Shown piece after piece: positions 25,847 to 32,610 of a DNA stretch of 32,610 nt. Where the stretch lies: NCBI GenBank assembly GCA_947258715.1, contig CAMYJH010000036.1, positions 1-32,610 on the forward strand. Direction: 5' to 3'. The DNA is from an uncultured Gammaproteobacteria bacterium. Its GTDB lineage: Bacteria; Pseudomonadota; Gammaproteobacteria; HK1. Position numbers and translations under genes: made by a program. The notes below the pieces were generated by a model. It was given only the letters and a program-made list of their open reading frames with translations. It did no database searches and had not been told where the DNA came from. Every line of letters begins with the position of its first letter. The first letter of the stretch is position 1.

Positions 25847-27214
25847 TCAGTGCTCGTTTGCCGGTGCGGAACCGCGCAAGCTTCTTTCTATACGCGGGTA
25901 AAAGGCGCCCAACGTCAGCGCGCGGGTAATGAGAAAAATCATTAGCGCCGTCCAAAGCCCATAGTTTTCGAACCGCGGCACGAGCCAATAGACCGCGGCA
26001 AGATAAGCGCTTACCGAGACGAGCATGCCGTTTCGCATCTCCGCGGTGCGCGTGGTTCCGACGAAAATGCCGTCGAATAGATAGCTCCATACACCGATAA
26101 TCGGCGAAGCGACGGCGAATAGGAGATATTCGCCCGCGAGCTCGCGCACCGACTCGATGCCCGTAAGCGCGGCGATGACGGCGTTTCCGAAGACCGCGTA
26201 CGCCAGGCAGTAGCCGAACGCCACTACCAGCGCCCATATGGCGGAGGTTTTCACCGCGGCGCGAAATGCTTCGAGGTTGCGTCGACCGTAGGCGCTGCCC
26301 GCAAGCGCCTCCGCCGCGTGCGCGAAGCCGTCGAGGCCGTAGGCCATGAAGTGAAGGAAATGAATAAGCACCGCGTTTGCGGCAAGGGTCACGTCGCTCA
26401 TCTGAGCGCTCATGCGGGTGAAATAAAAAAAGGCGAAGATGAGGCACAGGGTACGGATAAAGATGTCCACGTTCACTTTGACCAGCGCCCGAATGCGCCG
26501 GGTATTCAGGATCCGTACGAGATCGAAACGCGCGGCGGCGCCTTGATTGCTGAGCATCCGCGCGGCGATGTAAAGTCCCACCGCGGCCGCCATGACTTCG
26601 CTGATCAGTGTCGCCATGGCGACGCCTTTCACGTCCATGCCGAAACCCATCACAAAGACGAAGTCCAGCACCACGTTGGTCAGGTTCAAAAGAAGCTGCA
26701 CCCCCAGCGCGGCGCGGGTGTTCTGCATGCCGATGAAGAGGCCAAGAATGGCATAGTTGGTGAGCGCCGCCGGTGCGCTCCATATGCGGATGCCGTAGTA
26801 ATCGCCCGCCAGCGCCTCTACGTTGGGGCTGGCGTCAAAGGCCCAAAAGACGAAGCTGCCTATGGGGATCTGCAGAACCACGAGGCCGGTGCCTAGACCC
26901 GCGGCCATCATCAGTGCGCGGGCAAAGGTCGCGCTCAGCTCATTCATGTCGCCGGCGCCAAAGGCCTGGGCGACAAACCCGGTCGTGCCCATGCGCAGAA
27001 AGCCGAAGCCCCAGTAGAGAAAATTGAAGACAATGGCGCCGACGGCCACGGCGCCTATGAATGCAGGATCCGGAAGGTGTCCCACCACGGCGGTATCTAC
27101 CGCCCCCACCAGCGGCACCGTCATGTTGGAGAGGATGATGGGCCAGGAAAGAGCCCATACCCGCGCGTGCCAGGCCCGTTGTGAGTCGGGCAACGCCTTG
27201 GATAATTGCGGCAA
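25847..27214 (-). CDS. MATE family efflux transporter, DinF type
   Basis: The 455-residue inner-membrane protein has about twelve hydrophobic helices in two similar halves. The N-terminal half carries LSNMTVPLVGAVDTAVVGHL and FLYWGFGFLRMGTTGFVAQAFGAG, the latter typical of the DinF branch. The second half repeats the pattern (ALAGSAYGRRN). Such proteins export cationic drugs or metabolites using a sodium or proton gradient. The start is TTG at 27214 with no good ribosome site; the next Met, at residue 31, would cut the first helix. It converges with the DmdA-like gene. Confidence 0.9.
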   Translation of the reverse strand: MPQLSKALPDSQRAWHARVWALSWPIILSNMTVPLVGAVDTAVVGHLPDPAFIGAVAVGAIVFNFLYWGFGFLRMGTTGFVAQAFGAGDMNELSATFARALMMAAGLGTGLVVLQIPIGSFVFWAFDASPNVEALAGDYYGIRIWSAPAALTNYAILGLFIGMQNTRAALGVQLLLNLTNVVLDFVFVMGFGMDVKGVAMATLISEVMAAAVGLYIAARMLSNQGAAARFDLVRILNTRRIRALVKVNVDIFIRTLCLIFAFFYFTRMSAQMSDVTLAANAVLIHFLHFMAYGLDGFAHAAEALAGSAYGRRNLEAFRAAVKTSAIWALVVAFGYCLAYAVFGNAVIAALTGIESVRELAGEYLLFAVASPIIGVWSYLFDGIFVGTTRTAEMRNGMLVSVSAYLAAVYWLVPRFENYGLWTALMIFLITRALTLGAFYPRIERSLRGSAPANEH

Positions 27215-27351
27215 GTCTTAAGTCCGGTCGGTTTTCTTACACTTGCACCACGGTCGTGGATTTCGGGCGCGCCGTCACAGGCAGCTCAGCCGTAAGCTCG
27301 AAAATCTGAACAGTACTCCCAAGAGAATAATGTGTGATCGGCAACAGGCCG

Positions 27352-28401
27352 TCAGCCCTGCTGGCTGGCAAAGTGCTTGTAGATGTCTATGAGCTCATCC
27401 GAATGGAAGTTGATGATCACAATCTCCTGCCCGGGCATGACGCGATCGGGGTTTCTTCCCATGCGATTCTGTTTGAAGTTATAGACGTAAGAATCCACGG
27501 TCTTTTGATGGATCATCTTGCCGAGAAAGGAGCTTGACTGATCGGCGAGGCGTTCATCGGCGTCCCTGGGGATCTCCACCTGGTAGGTATTGATCTCCTC
27601 GCCTCGGCGAATCGCCATGCCGCGGGCGAAATTTTCAATCAGGCCGTCGTGGACGATGCCCCATATCCCTTGACTGTCGCTCGGGCGAACGGTGCGCACG
27701 TAGAACACCGAATCCGGTGACAGCGCCTGCTGTTCCCGCAGCAGTTCGGCAATGGTCGCCGCTTCCAGTCGGTAGGGCTTGCGGATAATGGTCAGCGTTT
27801 CCCCGGCCACCACAGTGGGATCTTCCAGCAGCTCCTTAGGGGTCGTGATGACGAAATATTCCACGTCCTTGACGATGGCGATCTCCGCATCCGGGTTCTG
27901 CCGATACTGTTCCAGGAGTTCCCGCGCCGTGGACTCGCGGACGTCACCGCCCTCGAGGATTTTGACCTTGCGGTCGAGGTCGCCTTCGGCTTCTGCGATC
28001 ACCTTCTCCGGCGTGGTGATTTCAATCTGCTCTGCCTTTTTTACCACCGTAATGGGGGTGTTTGGGGAGAGGCTGGGGTCGGCCTCGAGATTCTCCCGGG
28101 TGATCTCCTCGGTGACGCCCTCCGGCAGCAGCGAGAGCACCTGATCCTTGGAAATGAAGTGATCGGCCTTCTCCACCGCAACCGGGTCGGAATTGGGCTC
28201 GGTCAACTTGGAAATGTAAGTCTCCGCTTCCTGCTCCAGTGATTTAGGCTTCCCGGCCACGTCCTGGCCGCTGGCCGGCTCTGCCGCAGTTTCCGCCGTT
28301 TGCGATTCTGGGCCGCCGGGAACCTTCCGGTCACCAAATAAGAAGTACACCCCGACAAGGACGAGGACGATGATGGTGATCGTGATCAGCGGGCCGCGCA
28401 T
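27352..28401 (-). CDS. Membrane-anchored envelope protein with internal repeats and a LysM-like C-terminus
   Basis: The 349-residue protein is not one I can name. Residues 5-23 form one transmembrane helix or uncleaved signal anchor, followed by an acidic Pro/Ala/Gln linker (about 28-60). Residues 79-239 look like three related units of about 45-60 residues, each with a helix then a strand ending in a VK motif: PITVVKKAEQIEITTPEKVI, AEIAIVKDVEYFVITTPKEL and a third ending VFYVRTVR. Near the C-terminus, NRMGRNPDRVMPGQEIVI (312-329) resembles the end of a LysM domain. The start is set by AGGAGG, nine nt before the ATG; an earlier in-frame start at 28491 lacks this. It would face the periplasm. 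A role at the cell wall is a guess from the LysM likeness. Confidence 0.7.
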   Translation of the reverse strand: MRGPLITITIIVLVLVGVYFLFGDRKVPGGPESQTAETAAEPASGQDVAGKPKSLEQEAETYISKLTEPNSDPVAVEKADHFISKDQVLSLLPEGVTEEITRENLEADPSLSPNTPITVVKKAEQIEITTPEKVIAEAEGDLDRKVKILEGGDVRESTARELLEQYRQNPDAEIAIVKDVEYFVITTPKELLEDPTVVAGETLTIIRKPYRLEAATIAELLREQQALSPDSVFYVRTVRPSDSQGIWGIVHDGLIENFARGMAIRRGEEINTYQVEIPRDADERLADQSSSFLGKMIHQKTVDSYVYNFKQNRMGRNPDRVMPGQEIVIINFHSDELIDIYKHFASQQG

Positions 28402-28410
28402 GTGAGTCAA

Positions 28411-28416
28411 CCTCCT
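28411..28416 (-). promoter_or_regulatory. Ribosome binding site setting the envelope-protein start
   Basis: A perfect AGGAGG on the minus strand lies nine nt before the ATG at 28401, choosing a 349-residue product over one 30 residues longer. Confidence 0.8.
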
Positions 28417-28433
28417 GGCCTGAGGGGCGCACG

Positions 28434-28482
28434 CGGCACCCCGTCCCGGCTGCGTTCTGTGAATGGCCGGCAAGAGGTGCCG
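28434..28482. repeat. Two-step palindrome between divergent genes
   Basis: Outer arms CGGCACC (28434-28440) and GGTGCCG (28476-28482) and inner arms CCGGC (28446-28450) and GCCGG (28466-28470) are separated by a symmetric 5-by-5 internal loop, with a 15-nt end loop. It lies between the envelope gene (-) and the RraA-like gene (+) and could be an operator or RNA hairpin. Confidence 0.35.
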
Positions 28483-28511
28483 GGCTGTCACGGATGATGC
28501 GGAGTAGGTCC

Positions 28512-28517
28512 TATAAT
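28512..28517 (+). promoter_or_regulatory. Candidate -10 box for the RraA-like gene
   Basis: A perfect TATAAT lies 50 nt before the ATG at 28568. The best -35-like sequences (around 28485-28492) are poor in sequence or spacing. Confidence 0.4.
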
Positions 28518-28567
28518 AACGCAGCCACGCCTTCAGATATTAGGGCCGTAGAGGGGGACTCCGAACG

Positions 28568-29074
28568 ATGGTCGACACCAGAGAGATCCGTATACGGATC
28601 AAGACTGCCGAGCTCTGCGACGAATTCGAGGACGCGCTGCTGATCGCCGAGCCACTTTTGACCAATTTCGGCGGGAGGCGGGCGTTTCACGGCCCCATCA
28701 GCACGGTGAAGGTGTTCGAGGACAACTCTTTGATCCGCGACGCCCTGGAGTCCCCGGGCAAGGGCCGCGTGCTGGTGGTGGACGGCGGCGGGTCGCGCCG
28801 CTGCGCGCTCTTGGGCGAGATGATGGCGCGCATCGCCGAGGACAGCGGCTGGGCTGGAATGGTCGTTTATGGCTGCATTCGCGACGTGGCGGAGATCGGT
28901 AAGATGTCCATCGGTCTCAAAGCGCTCGCCACCAACCCTAGACGGAGCATCAAACGTGGCGAGGGCCAGTGGGATATCCCGGTCAGTTTTGCCGGCGTCA
29001 CCTTTCGCCCCGGCGAATACCTTTACTCCGACGAAGACGGCATCGTCATCGCCGCTGAGCCGCTCCACGGCTGA
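28568..29074 (+). CDS. RraA family protein (RNase activity regulator / HMG aldolase-like)
   Basis: The 168-residue protein has the RraA fold signature: FGGRRAFHGPISTVKVFEDN near 34-53, VDGGGSRRCALLGE at 71-84, YGCIRDV at 101-107 with R105 and D106, RGEGQWDIPVSFAGV and a C-terminal PGEYLYSDEDGIVI. Members either bind and inhibit RNase E or act as metal-dependent 4-hydroxy-4-methyl-2-oxoglutarate/oxaloacetate lyases. The conserved Arg-Asp pair after the glycine loop is present in both, so the role is not settled; rraA is the usual annotation. A GGGGGAC site precedes the ATG. It stands alone on the plus strand between minus-strand genes. Confidence 0.88.
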   Translation: MVDTREIRIRIKTAELCDEFEDALLIAEPLLTNFGGRRAFHGPISTVKVFEDNSLIRDALESPGKGRVLVVDGGGSRRCALLGEMMARIAEDSGWAGMVVYGCIRDVAEIGKMSIGLKALATNPRRSIKRGEGQWDIPVSFAGVTFRPGEYLYSDEDGIVIAAEPLHG

Positions 29075-29109
29075 TTTCGACCGATCAACTGCCCGATTTC
29101 TTGACGGCG

Positions 29110-30120
29110 CTAATCGGCCGATCCATGCTCGGCGCCCCAGTCTTCTGGCGCGGCGTTCAGGGTCGCCACCCGGCGGTGGCCGAACCCGTCCACGTAGATG
29201 CCGAAGCTGTCTGCCGCCTGTTCGCGCAGGTAGCGTCGCAGCATCGACCGGGTCTGGGGAAGCGGGAAATCGCTCCAGGGAATGTGGGCAAAGTCGAAAA
29301 GCCGCGCTTCGAGCGCGCCGTCCTGCCCACCGGCTGGGGCCGCGGTCAAGCTGCCGCGGTAGAAGATATGGGTTTCGCCGCGCTTGGGCACGTCATACAC
29401 CGAGAAAAGAAAACTGAGCTCGGCGCAGACCTTCATTCCATCGAGCATGCCGCGCAAGACCTGATGACTGCTGGATCCTTCCTCGACCAGGCTGGTTGTC
29501 GGCAGCGTCCATGACGCATTCCCAGCGCGGCGGCAAAGAAGCACGCGATCGCCCAGGTTGACGATACAACCGAAAATTGTTCGTGCCCGCTCCTGATCGA
29601 CTGCCTCGTGGACGAGGCCGAAGCTGACGTAGTTGCCTTGGCAATAGCCCAGCGGTGATCCGCCATCCGCGGAGAACTGAACCACCTCGCCAATGAGCAC
29701 CACGTGGTCGCCGGCGTCCACGCGCTGTCGCGTATGGCAGTCGAACCAGGCGATGCCCTCCGCAAGACGCGGCGCGCCGGTGCTTCCCGGCAGCCATCGC
29801 ACGCTCTTGAATTTTTCCGGGGACTTCGAGGCGAACAATTGCGAAACAGGTTTCTGATGTTCGGCGAGAATGCTGATGCCGAACCCGTGGGCGCCCACGA
29901 ACGCGTCGATGCTTTGCGCGCTCTTTGCGATACAAACGAGCACCAGCGGCGGATCGAGGGAGACGGAGGTAAACGAATTCGCGGTAAAGCCCCGCGGTTG
30001 TCCCAGATCATCGACGCAGGTAACCACGGTGACGCCGGTGAGAAAGGTGCCCAGCGCGCGGCGGAAGTTCGCGCTGTCAACGGGCGCTTTTGGCGCTGAA
30101 GTCGGGATTGCGGGTTTCAT
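29110..30120 (-). CDS. Flavin reductase-like protein with a C-terminal degenerate Nudix-like domain
   Basis: The 336-residue protein joins two modules. Residues about 15-172 are an FMN-binding split barrel of the flavin reductase (RutF/HpaC) family: GFTANSFTSVSLDPPLVLVC at 44-63, GDHVVLIGEV at 137-146 and PLGYCQGNY. Residues about 180-300 look Nudix-like: CIVNLGDRVLLCRRAG, WTLPTTSLVEEGS, then LRGMLDGMKV where a Nudix box has REUXEEXG. The catalytic glutamates are replaced by Gly, Asp and Gly, so hydrolase activity is doubtful. The ATG at 30120 is chosen because a start at 30192 would overlap the dehydrogenase. It likely supplies reduced flavin to the luciferase-type enzyme upstream in the operon. 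Confidence 0.75.
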   Translation of the reverse strand: MKPAIPTSAPKAPVDSANFRRALGTFLTGVTVVTCVDDLGQPRGFTANSFTSVSLDPPLVLVCIAKSAQSIDAFVGAHGFGISILAEHQKPVSQLFASKSPEKFKSVRWLPGSTGAPRLAEGIAWFDCHTRQRVDAGDHVVLIGEVVQFSADGGSPLGYCQGNYVSFGLVHEAVDQERARTIFGCIVNLGDRVLLCRRAGNASWTLPTTSLVEEGSSSHQVLRGMLDGMKVCAELSFLFSVYDVPKRGETHIFYRGSLTAAPAGGQDGALEARLFDFAHIPWSDFPLPQTRSMLRRYLREQAADSFGIYVDGFGHRRVATLNAAPEDWGAEHGSAD

Positions 30121-30140
30121 TTCAAGTGTGTCGAAAACCT

Positions 30141-31625
30141 TCAGCGCATGACGAAAGGATCGGCCATGGGCGTCGACGAGGTGTTGATCCACACCGACTT
30201 GGTGCGGGTGTACTCGTGGATGGCGTCGATACCGGCTTCGCGCCCATATCCGCTCTGGCGAAAACCGCCGAAGGGCGCGATGGGGGAGATGGCGCGGTAG
30301 GTGTTGACCCAGACGATCCCGGATCGGATGCGCTTGCTCACCCTGAGCGCCCGGCCCACGTCTTGGGTGAACACGCCGGCGCCGAGCCCGAAACGGGTGT
30401 CGTTGGCGAACGCTACCGCCTCGTCCTCGTCGCTGAAAGAGAGTGCGCTCATCACCGGACCGAACATCTCTTCCTGCACCGTCTTCACCGTCTGGTCCGG
30501 GCAGGCGAGCACCGTCGGCTCGTAGTAAAAGCCGCGCCCGGGCTGCTCCGGCTGTTTGCCGCCCGAAAGGAGCGTGGCGCCTTGAGCCACGGTTTCCGAA
30601 ACGGAAGACTCGATGTGCTCCAGCTGCCGTTTGGTCGCAAGCGGGCCCATGTCGGTCTTCTCATCCAGCGGATCGCCGATGTTGATCCGGGCGGCGCGAT
30701 CCACAAGCCGCTCGAGGATCTGATCGCGCACGCGCTCATGCAAAAACACCCGCGATCCGGCCACGCAGCTCTGGCCCGTGGCGCCGAAGTTGCCGGCGAT
30801 GAGACCGTTCACCGCGCCGTCGATGTCGGCGTCGTCGAACACCACGATGGGCGACTTACCGCCGAGCTCGAGAGAGGTGACGGCAAAATTGTTGGCGGTG
30901 TTTTCCACCACCCTGCGCGCCGTCGCCGGTCCGCCGGTGAACGCCACCCGGCCGACCTCCGGGTGCGCGGTGAGCGCCCGCCCGCAGGGCTCGCCGAATC
31001 CGGTGATCACGTTCACCACCCCCGGCGGAAACCCCGCCGCCTCGATCAGCTTGGCGAATTCCAGCATCGGCGCCGGCGCGTCTTCCGACGCCTTGAGCAC
31101 GACCGTGTTTCCGGCGGCCAGCGCCGGGCCCAGCTTGGTGGCGCTCAGAAACATCTGCGCGTTCCAGGGCACCACCGCCGCCACCACGCCGATGGGCTCC
31201 CTGGTCGTGAACACGTGCAGATCGGGCTTGTCGATGGGCAGCGTCGCGCCCTCGATCTTGTCGGCGAGACCGGCGTAGTACCAGTAATAGTCCGCCACGT
31301 AGCGGGTCTGGCTGCGGGTCTCCCGCGCCAGCTTGCCGCTGTCGATGGTTTCCACGTCGCCGAGCTTTTCGGCGTTCTCAGCGACTAGATCTCCTAATCG
31401 CCGGATCAGCTTGCCGCGCTGGGTGGCGGTCATGGAGGCCCACGGTCCTTCATAAAGCGCGTGCTTCGCTGCCTGAACGGCGCGGTTCACGTCCGCCTCG
31501 CTCGCCGCCGGCATGATCGCCCAGGGTTCAGCCGTCGCCGGGTTGATGCTTTCGAATGTTGCGCCGTCGGAAGCGTCGCACCAGGCGCCGTCGATGAAAA
31601 GCTGGTAACGGGCGAGATCGTTCAT
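30141..31625 (-). CDS. NAD(P)+-dependent aldehyde dehydrogenase
   Basis: The 494-residue enzyme oxidises an aldehyde to the acid. Key residues are all visible: N155 in VVPWNAQ, K178 in NTVVLKASED, E253 in SLELGGKSP and the nucleophile C287 in GQSCVAGSR. The C-terminus has PFGGFRQSGYGRE. Its length is typical of the class that includes betaine and hydroxymuconic semialdehyde dehydrogenases; the substrate is unknown. Its ATG (31625-31623) overlaps the stop of the hydrolase gene by an ATGA, so translation is probably coupled. A start at 31727 would run back through that gene and is rejected. Confidence 0.92.
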   Translation of the reverse strand: MNDLARYQLFIDGAWCDASDGATFESINPATAEPWAIMPAASEADVNRAVQAAKHALYEGPWASMTATQRGKLIRRLGDLVAENAEKLGDVETIDSGKLARETRSQTRYVADYYWYYAGLADKIEGATLPIDKPDLHVFTTREPIGVVAAVVPWNAQMFLSATKLGPALAAGNTVVLKASEDAPAPMLEFAKLIEAAGFPPGVVNVITGFGEPCGRALTAHPEVGRVAFTGGPATARRVVENTANNFAVTSLELGGKSPIVVFDDADIDGAVNGLIAGNFGATGQSCVAGSRVFLHERVRDQILERLVDRAARINIGDPLDEKTDMGPLATKRQLEHIESSVSETVAQGATLLSGGKQPEQPGRGFYYEPTVLACPDQTVKTVQEEMFGPVMSALSFSDEDEAVAFANDTRFGLGAGVFTQDVGRALRVSKRIRSGIVWVNTYRAISPIAPFGGFRQSGYGREAGIDAIHEYTRTKSVWINTSSTPMADPFVMR

Positions 31626-32342
31626 CGTTTTTTCTCTGAGTTCAAAAGGAACGCTTTCAGCATCGCGTTCAGCTCGACCGCTGCTTCCACTGGCAGCATG
31701 TGACGAATGCCGGGAATGATCCGGCACTCGGCGTTTGGCATCGCTTCGCTCATGCGCCGCGCCATGTCGGGCGTGGAGCCGGTGTCGTCTTTACCGGTCA
31801 TCACGAGCGCCGGTGCTTTGATTTCACCAAGCCTGCCCGCAAGCCGCGCATCGGCCCGGCCGAAGAGACGGTAGGCCGGCAGAAATCCCTCCGGGTTGTT
31901 GGCGCGCAGGCGCCGCTCGACCTTTGCGACTTCCTCAGGGTGCTTGTTCCGAAAAGCGTCGGTGAACCAGCGATCGATGGCGGCATCAGTGATTGACGAC
32001 GGACCGCTTTGCTGCGCCTGCTCAAGCCGTTTCAACACCAATTCGCGCGCAGGCGTATCGCGGTCGTAAACGCCGCTCACCAGGACTAGACGCAAGAGGC
32101 GCTCCGGATAGGCAAGAGCGAAGGCCTGCGCGATCAGCGCGCCCCGGCCGCGGCGGCGTTTTGCCGTGGCCGATCAGGTCGTAGCGCAAAACGGTGAGGT
32201 CGCGCGACAATTCTTGCGCCTGGGCTGACCACATGTCGTGATCCAGACCCACGCCATGGATCAGCACTACCCACGGGCCTTCGCCCTCAATCACGCGATG
32301 GGTGTTGAAGGCCGGTGCGGATTCTCTCGCCCGCTCGCCCAT
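31622..32342 (-). pseudogene. Alpha/beta hydrolase broken by a frameshifting deletion that removes the nucleophile
   Basis: The N-terminal part (from the ATG at 32342) reads VVLIHGVGLDHDMW for the oxyanion region and RYDLIGHGKTP. The rest resumes in another frame as GALIAQAFALAYPERLLRLV, then carries the acid in MTGKDDTGSTPD and the histidine in IPGIRHMLPVE. The join falls near 32155-32170. In relatives about 40 residues lie between the GHG turn and the GG-x-IAQ helix, including the GXSXG elbow; here only about seven remain. So some 100 nt and the catalytic serine are missing, plus a frame change. Operon position between the monooxygenase and the dehydrogenase suggests an ester or ring-cleavage substrate. 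A deletion in an otherwise intact operon or an assembly error both fit. Confidence 0.75.
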
Positions 32343-32348
32343 GGAAGA

Positions 32349-32610
32349 TCAGGCGACGCGGCTTTTGACGCCGTCCTGAAATCTGGGCATCACTTCCTCG
32401 GTGAACAATTTCACCGAGCGCATGCACGCCTCGTGATCGACACCGGGGAAGTTCGACCACACGAGCAGCGTCTGGATATTGAGCTTCTCGCGCAGCTCAG
32501 CGATCTTCTCGGCCACGTAGTCCGGGGTGCCGAACAAAAGGTTCCGCGGATGCAGCCAGTCGTAGGAAAGCAGATCCAGCTTGCCCGGCGTTTCCGGCAG
32601 CTTCTCCCCG
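32349..32610 (-). CDS. C-terminal part of a luciferase-like (LLM) flavin-dependent oxidoreductase
   Basis: About 86 residues are visible from the window edge to the TGA at 32349. The text LDLLSYDWLHPRNLLFGTPD and YVAEKIAELREKLNIQTLLV fits the last part of bacterial luciferase-family TIM barrels, where a G-TP-x-x-VAEKI helix and a strand before the C-terminus are conserved. The N-terminal FMN and catalytic regions lie outside. Six nt separate it from the hydrolase ATG. Together with the flavin reductase it suggests a two-component monooxygenase. The substrate cannot be inferred. Confidence 0.7.
   Translation of the reverse strand, partial: GEKLPETPGKLDLLSYDWLHPRNLLFGTPDYVAEKIAELREKLNIQTLLVWSNFPGVDHEACMRSVKLFTEEVMPRFQDGVKSRVA

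Noticed and set aside
24999..26783. Long open frame of 594 codons on the minus strand
   Set aside because: It lies antisense to the DmdA-like gene and out of frame with the MATE gene; the translation is Arg/His-rich with no family motifs, while both overlapped genes match known families.
30090..31388. Plus-strand frame of 432 codons across the aldehyde dehydrogenase
   Set aside because: The minus frame carries all aldehyde dehydrogenase catalytic residues; the plus translation is His/Arg-rich shadow sequence.
29110..32610. Rut pyrimidine-degradation operon
   Set aside because: Although LLM, hydrolase and flavin reductase members are shared, the dehydrogenase is not part of Rut and the RutB, RutC and RutE-type proteins are not seen.
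1..32610. CRISPR array, rRNA, tRNA or transposase genes
   Set aside because: I saw no regularly spaced repeats, no rRNA or tRNA signatures and no transposase motif; the only mobile-looking items are short palindromic elements.

Overview
The window is GC-rich, gene-dense bacterial DNA. A single-chain glycine decarboxylase (about 978 residues) after gcvT and gcvH, proteobacterial-style acyl-CoA enzymes, Shine-Dalgarno sites and short intergenic gaps suggest a beta- or gammaproteobacterium. This is inferred from gene content and style; no rRNA or tRNA gene is present to prove it. I see no CRISPR array, phage gene or intact transposase.

Layout. 1-313: the end of a c-type cytochrome, then a 109-bp palindromic element. 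314-3067: a TauD/TfdA dioxygenase (-) diverging from an N-acyl-D-amino-acid amidohydrolase (+). 3232-7799: glycine cleavage operon gcvT-gcvH-gcvP (+). 7800-9344: a decay zone on the minus strand, with a PLP desulfhydrase/deaminase carrying three apparent frameshifts and a leftover EAL-domain tail. 9344-11621: malonyl-CoA decarboxylase and an enoyl-CoA hydratase (-). 11838-21545: a propionate-to-succinyl-CoA cluster (+): prpE, methylmalonyl-CoA mutase, pccB, pccA, meaB, epimerase. 21556-25781: a polytopic membrane protein (-) diverging from a secreted SBP56/methanethiol-oxidase-like beta-propeller (+), then a remarkable hairpin-rich spacer with an intrinsic terminator, then a DmdA-like GcvT-fold demethylase (+). 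25847-29074: a DinF-type MATE transporter (-), an envelope protein with internal repeats and a LysM-like tail (-), and a RraA-family protein (+). 29110-32610: a minus-strand catabolic operon with a luciferase-type monooxygenase (cut by the window edge), a broken alpha/beta hydrolase, an aldehyde dehydrogenase and a flavin reductase fused to a degenerate Nudix-like domain.

How the parts fit. The main theme is C1 and C3 metabolism. GcvTHP feeds methylene-tetrahydrofolate. PrpE makes propionyl-CoA, PCC carboxylates it, the epimerase and B12 mutase (maintained by MeaB) convert it to succinyl-CoA. The DmdA-like and methanethiol-oxidase-like proteins hint at methylated-sulfur or related methyl-donor use; this link is inference. 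The terminal operon looks like a two-component flavin monooxygenase pathway, in which the reductase would supply reduced flavin and the dehydrogenase would oxidise the aldehyde product.

The observations most worth checking are the multi-hairpin, terminator-tipped region directly before the DmdA-like gene (24401-24610), the pairing of that gene with a secreted SBP56-like protein, a possible attenuator before prpE (11721-11777), the repeat-bearing envelope protein (27352-28401), and the flavin reductase-Nudix fusion.
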